Positions 1 to 10,955 of a DNA stretch of 64,000 bases are shown in pieces. How positions within the stretch are numbered: the first letter of the stretch is position 1; each line of letters starts with the position of its first letter. The translations under genes and the position numbers were made by a program. Origin of the DNA: Ailanthus altissimus (lineage: Eukaryota > Streptophyta > Magnoliopsida > Sapindales > Simaroubaceae); NCBI GenBank assembly GCA_946807835.1, contig OX327703.1, positions 9,617,501-9,681,500 of the forward strand, read 5' to 3'. The notes under the pieces are model-generated. The model worked only from the letters and a program-made list of their open reading frames with translations, was not told the origin of the DNA and searched no databases.

Positions 1-807
1 TTTTCCTACAAATACATCACCAATCCCATTACAAGAAATTTTTTTCGATACATTCAAGTCAAATGGTGGTATCTCAGGCTGAAACTGAAATGGATTTTCT
101 ACCTTAACCCTTTCTTCTCTACCATAACCCTCATCATCATCATCATTATCACCCTCCTCATCATCATCATCCTCCTCATCATCATCATCATCACCAGCAT
201 CATCATTTACATCATCATTCTCTTCATAATCATCATCATAATCATTTCTACAATCATCATCAACCTCGTAATCATGATCATCATTTTCACCAATATCATA
301 GCCAATATCAATGCCAACATCTCCATATATCTGACCATGGTCATATATGTAGTCTTGTTGTTCGTTGAGCATCGAAGGAGAATAATGATAATCCTTCGGA
401 GAATTTGGAATATACACAAGAGTTATCGATGAGAATTGCTTAGCATAGCCTTCTTTTTGCTCTATTGATGCTTCTGCATTACTTTTAAGTCCTCGAGCAT
501 CTACTGTTACACAAAGCGGTGTAGCCATATTATTTTGTAAGCTCAACCACAATATTGCATCATCGTCATTTTCAAGTGGAATGGGTCTCAACTTTATAGT
601 ACTTGAAGGAACTTCAAACTTCAAAGTTACTTTATAATGCATCTGATTAACTCCTAAAAGATGACAAATTCTTCTTAACAATGCTTTGTATTTAATATTT
701 TTCGGAACAACCATATGCATATTTTGATATCCAATGTATCTTTTAAAACCATCGCTACAGCTCTCCCATATCCCCCCAAAACATATAATGGTTGAAATTT
801 GTGACAT
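1..807 (-). CDS. MULE (MuDR-type) transposase, N-terminal part, runs off the window
   Basis: The minus strand is open for 269 codons from an ATG at 807 to the window edge with no stop, the cleanest coding frame in the window. Residues 1-95 read like the PB1-like N-terminal domain of plant MULE transposases (IICFGGIWES, then VVPKNIKYKALLRRIC, then LKFEVPSS). Residues about 174-227 are an almost pure Asp/Glu run, encoded by the TCA/CAT-rich stretch seen on the plus strand, and PFQFQPEIPPFDLNV follows. A TTTTTTCAG acceptor-like sequence ends at 810, two bases before the ATG, so the ATG may open an exon after a 5' UTR intron. The DDE catalytic domain and SWIM zinc finger of the family would lie left of position 1. 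The family assignment rests on recalled domain character; whether the gene is intact cannot be judged from here. Confidence 0.75.
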   Translation of the reverse strand, partial: MSQISTIICFGGIWESCSDGFKRYIGYQNMHMVVPKNIKYKALLRRICHLLGVNQMHYKVTLKFEVPSSTIKLRPIPLENDDDAILWLSLQNNMATPLCVTVDARGLKSNAEASIEQKEGYAKQFSSITLVYIPNSPKDYHYSPSMLNEQQDYIYDHGQIYGDVGIDIGYDIGENDDHDYEVDDDCRNDYDDDYEENDDVNDDAGDDDDDEEDDDDEEGDNDDDDEGYGREERVKVENPFQFQPEIPPFDLNVSKKISCNGIGDVFVGK

Positions 808-1030
808 ACCTGAAAAAATATAACATAATTTTAATTTAATTTTATATTAATTAAATTAAAAAAATGTAATTGAATATATAACTATATATATAAATATATA
901 AAATAAATATAATATGCAGTTTCAGAAATGAAAGCTATTTGGTGGTGGTGTTATAATATTGCGGTGATCCGTAGCAGCACTTTATTACAATCAGTGATCA
1001 TCAGAATGGGTTATACATGAGCACCGATTG

Positions 1031-1126
1031 TTACTGGTGTGTACACATCAGTGGCCAACAACAACTATATGTGCAGTGTTACTGGTGTGTATACAACGGT
1101 GGACAACAACAACTATATGTGCAGTC
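1031..1126. repeat. 48-bp tandem duplication
   Basis: Two copies of a 48-base unit (1031-1078 and 1079-1126), both beginning TTACTGGTGTGTA and containing CAACAACAACTATATGTGCAG. A few substitutions separate them. Confidence 0.85.
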
Positions 1127-1301
1127 ACGCGCAAACGCATACCAATCCACCAGTAGCAATAATTATACGCGCACCATAACTCAATCATAAACTACAGCTT
1201 AATCGTAACAGATATATATCTAAACACTTTAATCATTTATTTTAATAAATATAAATAATACTATTAATTAAATTAAAATAAATAAAATCTTACTTGTTTT
1301 A

Positions 1302-1421
1302 AACTTTAGCTATAATTGAGAGATATGAGTTTTGAGAGCGATCTGTAGTTTTGAGAGCGCCAACTTTAGCTATGATCGAGAGATATGAGTTTTGAGAGCA
1401 ATCTATGAGTTTTGAGAACGC
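1302..1421. repeat. 60-bp tandem duplication with internal sub-repeat
   Basis: Two 60-base copies (1302-1361, 1362-1421) begin AACTTTAGCTATRATYGAGA. Inside each, GTTTTGAGAGC-like words occur twice, so an older short duplication preceded the 60-base one. Confidence 0.85.
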
Positions 1422-1472
1422 CAGATATAACAACGAATAAAACGAGAGATGATATTAGGGATAAATAACAAC

Positions 1473-1494
1473 AATAATAATAATAATAATAATA
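1473..1494. repeat. (ATA)n microsatellite
   Basis: About seven uninterrupted AAT/ATA triplets. Confidence 0.9.
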
Positions 1495-1889
1495 CAATGG
1501 TTTTATATATTTAAATAAATAAAAAATACAAGAAATATTTAATTTATAATTATTTATTTGTTTTAAATTTATTTTTAAAAAAAAACATGAAATGGTCGCT
1601 AGGCGTGCGCTCGGGCCTGCGCCCAGCGAGCATTTTGTGTTATTTTTAATTTTTATTGTTATTATTTTTAATTATTACTATAAATTTACAATCTTTTTAT
1701 AATTAATTTAAATTTAAATTATTTAAAATATATATTCTTCAATAATTTATAAAAAATTAAATAAAAAATTAAATAATAATAAAAATTATTAAAATTGTAA
1801 TAAAGGTAAAATAGTAAACATATCGTATATTTGGTTAATATAATTTAAAATATTTGACTTTGGTCAAAATAAAAATTAATATTAAAATA

Positions 1890-3528
1890 ACGGTCAACTT
1901 GGAAAATTTTCCTTCTTTTTTTAACATTCAGTCAACTCTTTTACAAGGACAAATGTCCTTTGTTTAATAAGTGGCAATTGGTTCTTTGTATTTGAATTGC
2001 CAAATGCTTACACATTTTGCATCTTAAGGATACATGTCCTTTAAATACAAAATGGTGGCAATTCCCCTTTATATCATTTTGTCAAATTGCCAAGAGGTCG
2101 CAATTTCCTTATTTAAATTTTATTGAGTCAAAGAGATGGCAATTTTCTTGTTTTTTTTTTATCTTATTCTACCAATTTTCCAAGAGGTGGCAAGGATTTT
2201 TGCCATGAGTCACATAATCATATCATCACATGTCAAATTTTAATTAATTAATAATAATTATTAATCAATTAATTTAATAGGTTTGACATTTAAATCTTGA
2301 CATGTGTGCTTCATGAGAGATCTTGAAACAATTCTTACTTTTTGAAATTTTCTTAAATTGAACTGTTCGATTCGGTGCACTACCTTAATGCTCAACAAGT
2401 ACACTTCATATTATAAGACTCCCTAAGTTTACACACGCTTATCTTATGAAACTCTTTCGTAAGTTCATAAATGATGCCCCACACACACGTTACAGAAATT
2501 ACAGAATTACGCGTTAAACCATGTAAGCTGAGGTTAATAAATATTCGTGTAATCCCTTCATCACTTGTATCTTGGATGAGCGGAGATATAGATCATTACC
2601 GTCAAGTCTCCATATATTCAACCCTTAACTTATCTCCAAATTCGTATTTTTATAATTCTACGAGAAACTCTTTCCTAAGTTTTATGTTTAGGCCAAAATT
2701 TTTTCTAAAATATAATCTTGAAGCATCAAGATATACAACTCACCTATATGAGCTGACGGATTCTATATCTACACACACCAGATTCCATAAGCATCAGACT
2801 ATACCCAATGATACCCAACAGTCAGACCATACAAGGTCTCTAACATGTGTGGAACTTAAGTATGGTATATCCTTCACAAGCCTACTGTGGTGCTTAGGTT
2901 AAAGGACCACAAATAATATTTAACTCGAGAAGACCCTCTATTGATGGCTTTATGGGATGTCTATTAAAGGTCCTGATTGAGTCTGTTCAATACTTAATCC
3001 TCACTGAATACCCGTATGCGTATACGAGCTTTCACTAAGTTCGTGGTCTACTAAGACTAACATTTAGACCATTCAGATACACACATATATTGATCTATAT
3101 ATGATAAGGTTTTCACAGCAGACTCGTACCAGTGAAGATAGATCATGAACATAAAGTTTGAGAACATACATGCATAATGATATTTTCTAGCACTATTTGC
3201 AACTCCTTGTAAATATATTCTTAGTCTTTGTCCCATTTTAGATAAGGTTCTAACTCTTTAGATTTTGTTGCCTCTTATAACATACTAACTCTTACTAGTG
3301 CTAACTCTGAGCAATTATAACTCTCAGCTTAGCTAACTTTTAGTGTTAGTCTAAATTTCTTTACGTTAGATCAAACTCCTTTAGATCATACAATGTCTGA
3401 AACATTGCAAGTATCTTAGCATATATTATTTAATATTAATGATTTTTATTTAAAATATTTATTAAACAAATATTAAAAAATTAATAATTATATAATAATG
3501 AAATGGCATGTAAGCACCATTTCCAACA
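1890..3528 (-). mobile_element. 3' LTR of the minus-strand copia element S (left LTR)
   Basis: Read on the minus strand this starts TGTTGGAAATGGTGC (plus-strand end ATTTCCAACA at 3528), and it aligns by eye with the right LTR pieces at 9781-10955, 13644-13657 and 16242-16744. Just outside, the minus strand reads TAAGTGGAAGTT, a polypurine tract touching the LTR start, as expected for a 3' LTR. The other end is uncertain: similarity to the right LTR begins near 1890. Two open frames inside (2017-2208, 2471-2902) are LTR noise and have recognisable non-coding counterparts in the other LTR copies. A repeated GGTGGCAATTTCC-like word lies at 2040-2195. Confidence 0.75.
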
Positions 3529-4711
3529 AACTTCCACTTACTTTAGTGATGATATCTTATATCTACAAACTTCAAGTGTTTCTTAAACACCCTACGAGTA
3601 AAGGCTTGAGTAGGTCCGTTACTTTATCCATGAAATGTATCCTAGATACTATTATATCTCCAATAGCCAAGAACTTTCTCATTATGTGGTATTCAGAGTC
3701 TATATGATCAAAATTCTGGTTAACCTTATGGCTTCTAGGTTTGAGCAATTATCTTGTTATTGTTGCATTTAGTGGGATAGGATCCACTAAGTTTAGAACT
3801 ATTCTAAAGTCTGCAACTGATTTGTATATCCACAAAACTTCTTTTGCAGGCTTCTCAAGTCGCAACATATTTTTCCTCCAAGGTAGAATTAACTATAGAT
3901 ATTTATATTGTACTCTCAATTAACTATAGTTTCGATGAGAGAAAATACATAATTAGATTTAGACTTTCGATCATCCGGAACAGACTAGAAATCCAACATC
4001 GCCTCTTTATAAGTCAAATGATCATTTTTCTTAAGTAAGAAAACACCAAAGGCACATTCAAGTATCAAGCATACCTAATAGGTGGCCCTTGATATTCTTT
4101 TTAACCTATGAAGAGAGTATGTTAAAGGTATTTCACTCAATTGACCTTGAAGTTCCACTGTCTGTTAGTATACTTCTTGATTGACTTCATTAAGTTCAAT
4201 CTTTCTACAATCCCCACAATCCATGAGAAACCTTTTCTCTAGGAAAGTGGTTTTATGAGCAACAAACACATTTCATTCCTCTTGATCATAGAATTGGTAT
4301 CCCGTAGAATGCTTGGGATACCCATTGAATCGACACTTGTACTCTTTAAGTGTATATTTATCTTGTTGCGTAACTCTTATGCAAACAGGATAACCTAAAT
4401 CTTAACATAATTAAGATCTAGTTTCCTTCCAATCTTATCTCATACAGAGTAGAAAGAATGGCCTTTGGTGAAACTTTATTCAATAAGTGAACAACAGCTT
4501 CTAGAGCATAACTCATAGATTTTTTAGAAGATCGGTAAAGCTTAACATCAATCGAATCATATCTAATAAAGTTTGATTTCTCATCTTCAAAACACGTTTG
4601 CATTGAGGAGTACCTGAAGTACTATATTAAGCGAGAATCTTATTCCCCTCTAAATAATCTTTGAATTTACTGCCTCTAAATAATCTTTGAATTTACTGCT
4701 TATGTATAAAA
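3529..4711 (-). pseudogene. S copia pol, 3' half: end of integrase, deleted RT, RNase H remnant
   Basis: On the minus strand, 4600-4400 translates across frames to an integrase C-terminal stretch (a TLLDMIRLM-like helix, then SYALEAVVHLLNKVSPKA). Reading on, a TYKEAMLD-like piece of the RT N-terminus jumps directly near 4000 to DDRKSKSNYVFSL, a copia RNase H motif, so the RT core including the YVDD box has been deleted. The last coding trace before the LTR reads DNVTDLL followed by KPLL, the usual copia pol C-terminus. Frameshifts and stops are frequent. The integrase continues at 6873 on the far side of the inserted LTR. Confidence 0.7.
4648..4699. repeat. 26-bp perfect tandem duplication beside the LTR insertion
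   Basis: Two identical copies (4648-4673, 4674-4699) of a 26-base unit that starts CTCTAAATAATCTTTG. It ends 12 bases before the solo LTR at 4712. Confidence 0.95.
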
Positions 4712-6270
4712 TGTTAGGGTCGGTGCTTGCGTGCCATCCCTGAATGTACATATCCTTGTATATTTATACAAGTGTACATTCCTATTAAATCGCTAATACC
4801 TATTAATATGGTACTATGCAATGTAACATTACAGACATTATACAATCTGAAAGAGTTTAGATCGTACAATGTCTGTAATGTTACATTGCATGGATCAGAT
4901 CTAAAGAAGTTTAGATAAGGGCTCATAGTTAGCCACGCTGAGACATGTCTCAAAGTGCTAAATGTTAGCGCAGTCAAGTGTTAGCTGGTTATAATACTTA
5001 GCGAAGATCCAAGAGTTGGAACCTTGTCTGTAATGGGACATAGACCTAAGAATATACTAGTAACTGTATTATTGCAAGAGTTACAATCGGATGCCAAGAA
5101 ATGCTAATTGCGTAAGTATGTTCTCGAATAATTGTCCCTGATCTATTTCTGTCGATGTGGGTCTGTCGGTGGATACCTTTATATATAAATCAGCATATGT
5201 CATACCTATAGGGTATAAATGGTTATTACTAACCGACCGTGAGTTTGGAGCTCGTATTGACATATGGGTATCCAGTTAGGACTAGATATGGGACAAACTT
5301 ACAATGGCCTCCGATAGACACTCTATGTAAGCCGTCAACGGAGGGTCCTCCCGAGTTGAGTAGTTATGTGGTCCTTTGACCTGAGTGCCACTGTGGGCTT
5401 GTAAATGATCCACCATACTTTGGTTCTATGCATGTCATAGACCTTTCATGGTATAACCGCTGAGTGTCGCTGGGTATGGTCCGATGCTTATGGAGTTCGG
5501 TATGTACAGATATGGGATCCGTCAACTCGTATAGGGAGTTCAATATCTAAATGCTTCGAAACTATATCTCGAAAAGTCTTGTGGCCACAATCATTATCTC
5601 TGGAAAGAGTTCCGCCAGGGTGGAATAATATGGCAAAAGAGTTTGCACATATTGTTCAGTGAGATACAAGTCTGGAGATAAGACATGGATGAGCACTAGA
5701 GGATTTGACGGTGATAATCTATATCTCTGCACATCTAGGATATCATGACGGAAGGACTATATGTATGTGTTGTAACCTTAACTTGTATAGTTTAACGCGC
5801 TGATTTGTAATATTCGTGATGTGTGCGTGGGGCATTGCTCACGGACTCATGGAATAGTTTCATTTGACAAATCGGACGTAGGACATAGGGAGTCCCGCCA
5901 TATAGAGTGTACTCGTTATACACAGGGGCAGCGTGCCGGATTAAAGTATTTCATCTAGCAATATTTAGTAATACTACGAGAATGCGTGCGTGTCTATATT
6001 TAAGTGATAAATATAACAATTAGTCAATAATTGTTATTTACTAATTATATAATGACATGTGGCGCATTGTGGACTCTCGGTTGAGTTAACCAAAGTGCGG
6101 GTTTGATGGGACCCACTAGGGGTAGATTTGGTAACTATTCATGAAGGGCAAAATGGTCATTTTACACTTTGATTATTTAATTATTAAATAACCAAAATAT
6201 CTCTCTTATTATATTATATAATATATTTTTATATTATATTATTTTATTATATATATTAATATTTTATTTT

Positions 6271-6292
6271 GGGTGCCAAATAGTTGGCACCC
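6271..6292. other. 9-bp perfect hairpin in R LTR
   Basis: Arms GGGTGCCAA (6271-6279) and TTGGCACCC (6284-6292) around loop ATAG. Equivalent sites in two other R LTRs (28958-28979, 44612-44632) keep most of the pairing despite base changes. Confidence 0.85.
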
Positions 6293-6340
6293 ATTTGTAA
6301 TATTTTATTATATTATATTATATATTATTATATTATTTTA

Positions 6341-6358
6341 TATATATATATATATAAA
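6341..6358 (+). promoter_or_regulatory. Probable LTR TATA region
   Basis: A TA run ending TATATATAAAGAGAGAG, about 50 bases downstream of the hairpin. The copy at 44650 keeps ATATATAAAGAGAG at the same place. This is the likely U3 TATA of the R LTR. Confidence 0.4.
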
Positions 6359-6872
6359 GAGAGAGATGAGAATTGTTTGGAAAAAGTGTGGTTTTTTGGC
6401 TTTGTTGGCCATTTTGGCAGAAAGAAATGGAGAAGAAGAAGAAAGAAGAAAAGAAAGAAGAAGGAAAAAAAAAAGGGAAAAATGAAATTGTTTCATTTTT
6501 TTCCTATGGTTTCATTTGAAGTATTGGTGGATTGCTTCAAACTCTCCATTTCTTATCTTTTTGGAGAAAAGAATGAAAACACACCCAGCCATTTTGCTAT
6601 TTAAGAGTTAAATCTAATGCTGCGTATAGGGCTGATGTTTTAGCTCACCAAGCCCACCGTGTTGGTAACTAGAACTGCTTGCGAGTTGGTCTACATGCGA
6701 ACTCCGGGGAATTACGTGTATAATGTTACACATTGAGGTGAGTTCTCTATACTGTTTATTATGTTTATTATAATTTACACCCTTTTGCCGTGTAGAATAT
6801 ATATAAGATACGTATTTTAGGCAATAGATACAATAACACATACATATACCCACATGTACTAAATTTCCGACA

Positions 6873-8270
6873 TAAAATACCTCGATCTAATCAAAAGCAT
6901 TAAATATACATAAGTGTTTGTTTCTATACTTCTAGTCAGAACTTTTGAACACTTAAAAAATTCTCGACCTGTGTTTCCTAGAAACAGGTTAGTATCGTGA
7001 CAAATCAAAATAAATACAATGAAGTATTGAAATTCACCCATGACAGTATAATTCATTGGACCATATACATCAATATGTACCAGTTTCAATAAATCAGTGG
7101 GCTGGTATTCAACACCTACATAAGGATTTGGTCATATTCTCTTTAATACAAGATTCATAAATTGCCCAATATTTTATAGTCGATCAAGTATCTGACCATC
7201 TTTAACTAGACGGGATAGTCGTCTCATGCCTACATGACCTAATCTTTTGTGTCAAAATTCCTTATTATTCAAAGTTTTCGAACTACTATTTATTCTGTTC
7301 ACCTAGATATTTCCTGTTGTATTTAAGATGTAATGACCATTCATTAACTGACACTCAGTTAGCAAAACATTATCATTATCATATAAATTTAAGGAACTAT
7401 TTCTAATATTTTATGATAACATTCTCTGTCTAATACAGGAAGTGATATAATTCGCCTAACAATATTTAGTACAAAATAAAAAATATACAATGTTATGCTT
7501 CTGCTAGAATAGAAAAGTGACTTAAAAGTCCTAACAGCTATCCCGTCTAAGAAATCTCAATTTCTTACGTGAAGTTGTACTTCTCATTTCACAGTTTTCT
7601 AACATTTCTCAAATCATGCAATGCTTTGTTGATATGAGAAAGATAGACGGTATCTCATACCCCAGTACTTTTAGCATCATATGCTAATGAGATGTCCATT
7701 ATTGGTAAATAGATATATAAAGGTCAATCTTTCCTAAGGTAAGGTATATAGAATAGTAACATTTACTATTTCAAACCTTACTATAGTGAAAATATTTTTT
7801 ACTGTAATTATTCTCTATTTGTGATTTAGATATATCAAATAAATTTCAGACGAAGTATAATATTATTTGCATATCTTATGTGCACATGCTTGTGCTGAAG
7901 ATCATTAGACACCGAGGTCATGATATATGATTTGACTCTCAAATCATTCTTAATCCATTTATGATAATTTGAACCTTTTCCAAAGAGATATTATTAGAAA
8001 CACCTCTTCATTATATTCTAATAAGTAATATATCCAAGCTTTTCTGAATCTAGAACCATTCTCAAATTCATTGACAAGTCAAAATTTCTTCGGTACCTTA
8101 TAGTTGGTATGCCAAGATCAAGTATACTAATGGGTTGTTCATACTGATCTTATCTCTATAAAATTAAATAGGAGATGTGTAGCAGAACATTTTTAATTGT
8201 TAATAAATAATGCTTTACATCATGGTTATAACATTTATATATTTTTAATCTAAAGACGTCCTCCCACTGC
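6873..8270 (-). pseudogene. S copia gag-protease-integrase N-half (decayed)
   Basis: On the minus strand, 7280-7130 reads a GAG-pre-integrase block (GHVGMRRLSRLVKDGQ) and 7089-6873 opens the integrase core (LVHIDVYGPMNY, then FQYFIVFI), after which the inserted LTR interrupts. Upstream (7300-8270) gag and protease traces are present but riddled with stops. The canonical aspartate of the first integrase strand is seen as HIDV. The frame continues at 4711. Confidence 0.75.
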
Positions 8271-9780
8271 TTTATATAATCCCTTTAATATCTTAAAGGG
8301 AAAATGACATTTTCAACTTTTTAAACTGTACAGTGGGAAGCGGATAATTCTTGTCAATTGCATCTTATGTAATTCTTACCATTGATCTTAAATACACCTA
8401 ATTCTCACACTTTGACGATATTAGGTAAGTATATTCTAGATTAACTTATCAATGATAAAATATATGTTATTGATACTACCCTCGCGCTTTAGCAATATTA
8501 GGCAATATGTTTGTACATATTTGTTTCATCTTGTGTTTAACCGGCATAGTTCAGATCACACCGACCAATCCCTCATATTTTAGTAATATTAAGAAAGACT
8601 GAAGTGACCCATCTAACACCGTATTGATAAGATAGCCCAATGTATAACATTATCTCATAATGAAATACTATTCAATCTTATTCAAAGAGATTATTTTTTA
8701 TACTCATGTCCTTATCGCATGAGGATGTGATTCTGAATCACACATTTATTTCGTACAAGTACAACTAACTCCCACTAGTAGGGCTCCCATTGTAGTTACT
8801 AGTACAAAATAAATTACCACAGTTTATAATGCAATTTTAATAATATTTATTATTGCATAAATAAACATCACATACGCCATTTTAAAAATATCAGAGTGAA
8901 CAGTATGAGCAGAACCGCGGTGTTAGGCTACCATTGCTGCGTGCTGGATGCCCAGCCCCTAGCCCCACAGTGCTAGACTCTTAGCGCTGCAGTCCTAAAG
9001 GCCCTGACCTCAATGTTATGGTGCTAACTTACCAATGCTGCGGCACCAACTTGTTGTCTTTAGATTTTTACACTTTTAACACTTGAAATGCATCACCAAT
9101 AATCCCAAAATCATTCCAATGACACCACAATTTCTCTAATTAATTCAATTAGCACACAAATATGCGTTATGCTATCATTTTGTTAGTGTGCTGTTCATAG
9201 GGTGCAAGTGTGCATATTACAATTTTTAATTTTAATTTATTTGTATGTCTCATATACAAATTAATGCAAGGGAAAGGAAATTTAATTTTCTATTGCTATA
9301 TACATATATTGAATATAAGTCTCATTACACTAATAAGATTAGAAACTACTCTTAAAGACGATTCAGGATATTTTTTATTATTAGAGTTCACTTTGAAGTA
9401 ATTTCACGAACAATTATAATCCATAATATTCAGTGGAATTGCACAGCTAGAGTGATAGCATTCAATTTCTTGCAAGAATAATACTAAAGCAACTATTTGC
9501 TTTTATCTTGTCTCCCGGCCTGAGAAAATAACAAAAGAAATTATTTCTTTTGTTTTCGATAGTTGTCGAATTTTGTTTTGTTTACCAATATGTAACACTT
9601 ACAAATTGTTTCTTTAATTGGCAAAATGATTTCTTCTCACTCGGTCTTTTTTACTTTTGACTAACTCTTTAGTTATTATTGTAAAATTTATAATTCCAAT
9701 TCTCAAGTTATTGCTGAATTGAAGACATATATAAAGCCTTTTTAATTTATAATAATTTGAAATAAAATAAGCATTTCATG
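8271..9780 (-). mobile_element. S copia 5' leader with structured repeats and GC-rich cassette
   Basis: Homologous on the minus strand to 23421-24193, 42090-42290 and 46392-47000. It carries three copies of the spaced 20-nt leader motif (8571-8590, 8480-8499, 8403-8422) and the 14-nt self-complementary block at 8770-8783. At about 8911-9040 lies a GC-rich cassette with words such as TTAGCGCTGCAG, unlike the AT-rich flanks. 9040-9780 shows no coding trace. I see no clear primer-binding site. Confidence 0.65.
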
Positions 9781-10955
9781 CTTACAAGGACAAGTATCCT
9801 TAATTCATATAACGGTGGCATTTTTCTTTGTACATTCGGTCAACTCTCTCTTACAAGGACAAATGTCCTTTGTTTAATAAGAAGTGGCAATTGCTTCTTT
9901 GTATTTGAATTGCTGAATGCTTACACATTTTGTATCTTAAGGACACGTGTCCTTTAAATACAAAATGGTGGCAATTTCCTTTTATATCATTCTGCCAAAT
10001 TGTCAAGAGGTGGCAATTTCCATCTTTGAATCTTATTCGGCCAAATTACCCAGAGATGGTCATTTCCTTCATTTTATCGTATTTGGCCAAATTGTCAAGA
10101 GGTGGCAAGGATTTTTGTCACGTGGCACATAATCATATCATGTAAATGCTACATGTCAAATTTTAATTTTTTAATAAAAATTGTTAACTAATTAATTTAA
10201 TAAATTTTACACTTAAACTTAGATATATGTGTTATTTGAGAGACCTTAAAATAATTTTTATTTTTAAAATTTTTTTCAGATCAAATTGTTGAACCTGGTG
10301 CGCTACGTCAATGCTCAACGAGTAAATTTTATATTGTAAAAGTCCGTAGATTTACACCTATTTTTCTTACGAAACTTTTTTGTAAGTGCGTAAATGATGT
10401 CACACATACATATTATGAAAATGGTAAAATGACGTGTTGAACAATGCAATTTAAGGTTAATACATATTGTATAATCCCTCTGTCATTTATATCTTGGATG
10501 AGCAGAGACATAGATCATCACCGTCAAGTCTCCATATGCTTAACCCTGAACTTTTTTTTAGATTCATATTTATATAAACAATATCCACAAAAACTTTTGC
10601 AAATTGTTTATCCCACGAGAAAATCTTTTCTATGTTTTATGCTCATAGCCACAAGACTTTCTGAAATACAATCTTGGAGCATCAAAAAAATAAAACTCAT
10701 CTATATGAGCTGACGGATCCCATATCTACGCACACTGGACTCCATGAGCATTAAACCATACCTAGCGACACTCAGTGGTCAGACTATGAAAGGTCTTTGA
10801 CATATGTGGAACTTAAGTATGGTGGATCCCTCACAAGCCCACCATAGAGCTCAGGTCAAAAGATCATGAATACTACTAAACTTGAGAAGAGCGTTTATTG
10901 ACAGCTTTCTGGGATGTCTATTAGAGGTCTTCATTGAGTCTGTCCAGTACCCAGT
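9781..10955 (-). mobile_element. 5' LTR of copia element S, first segment
   Basis: It aligns in order with 1890-3000 of the left LTR, for example the GGTGGCAATTTCC repeats at 9965-10110 and the block running to CATTGAGTCTGTCCAGTACC. It is cut at 10955 by a gypsy solo LTR. Open frames at 9930-10145 and 10444-10713 are LTR noise. Confidence 0.75.

Larger units (their letters stand above)
808..1889. other. AT-rich flank upstream of the MULE gene
   Basis: No gene is seen. This stretch would hold the promoter or 5' intron and perhaps the terminal inverted repeat of the MULE. It contains two tandem duplications (listed separately), an ATA microsatellite, and one GC-rich hairpin at 1596-1629 (arms TCGCTAGGCG and CGCCCAGCGA, one mismatch, 14-nt loop) in otherwise AT-rich DNA. 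The left end of the S copia LTR lies somewhere in its right part. Confidence 0.5.
4712..6872 (+). mobile_element. Solo copia LTR (R family) inside the S integrase, TSD TAAAA
   Basis: A 2161-base LTR beginning TGTTAGGGTCGGTGC and ending TTTCCGACA, flanked by TAAAA at 4707-4711 and 6873-6877. No internal region or partner LTR is present, and the split integrase frame resumes on both sides, so this is a solo LTR. Homologous copies lie at 27455, 43117 and 50302 (inverted), with more distant ones at 13658 and 58265. It is in the opposite orientation to its host. All open frames inside are incidental. Confidence 0.9.

Noticed and set aside
120..300. TCA/ATC trinucleotide repeat as a plain microsatellite
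   Set aside because: It encodes the acidic run of the minus-strand MULE frame, which stays open through it.
1596..1629. GC hairpin as a Helitron 3' end
   Set aside because: No CTRR end or TC start at suitable positions and no Helitron protein.
2471..2902. 143-codon open frame
   Set aside because: It lies inside the S LTR; the other LTR copies break the frame and show no coding pattern.
6284..6604. 106-codon frame rich in Lys/Arg
   Set aside because: Translation of a purine-rich LTR stretch (GAAGAAGAAAG); diverged in the other R LTRs.
9930..10145. Open frame resembling the one at 2017-2208
   Set aside because: The resemblance comes from the two LTRs of one element, not from a gene family.
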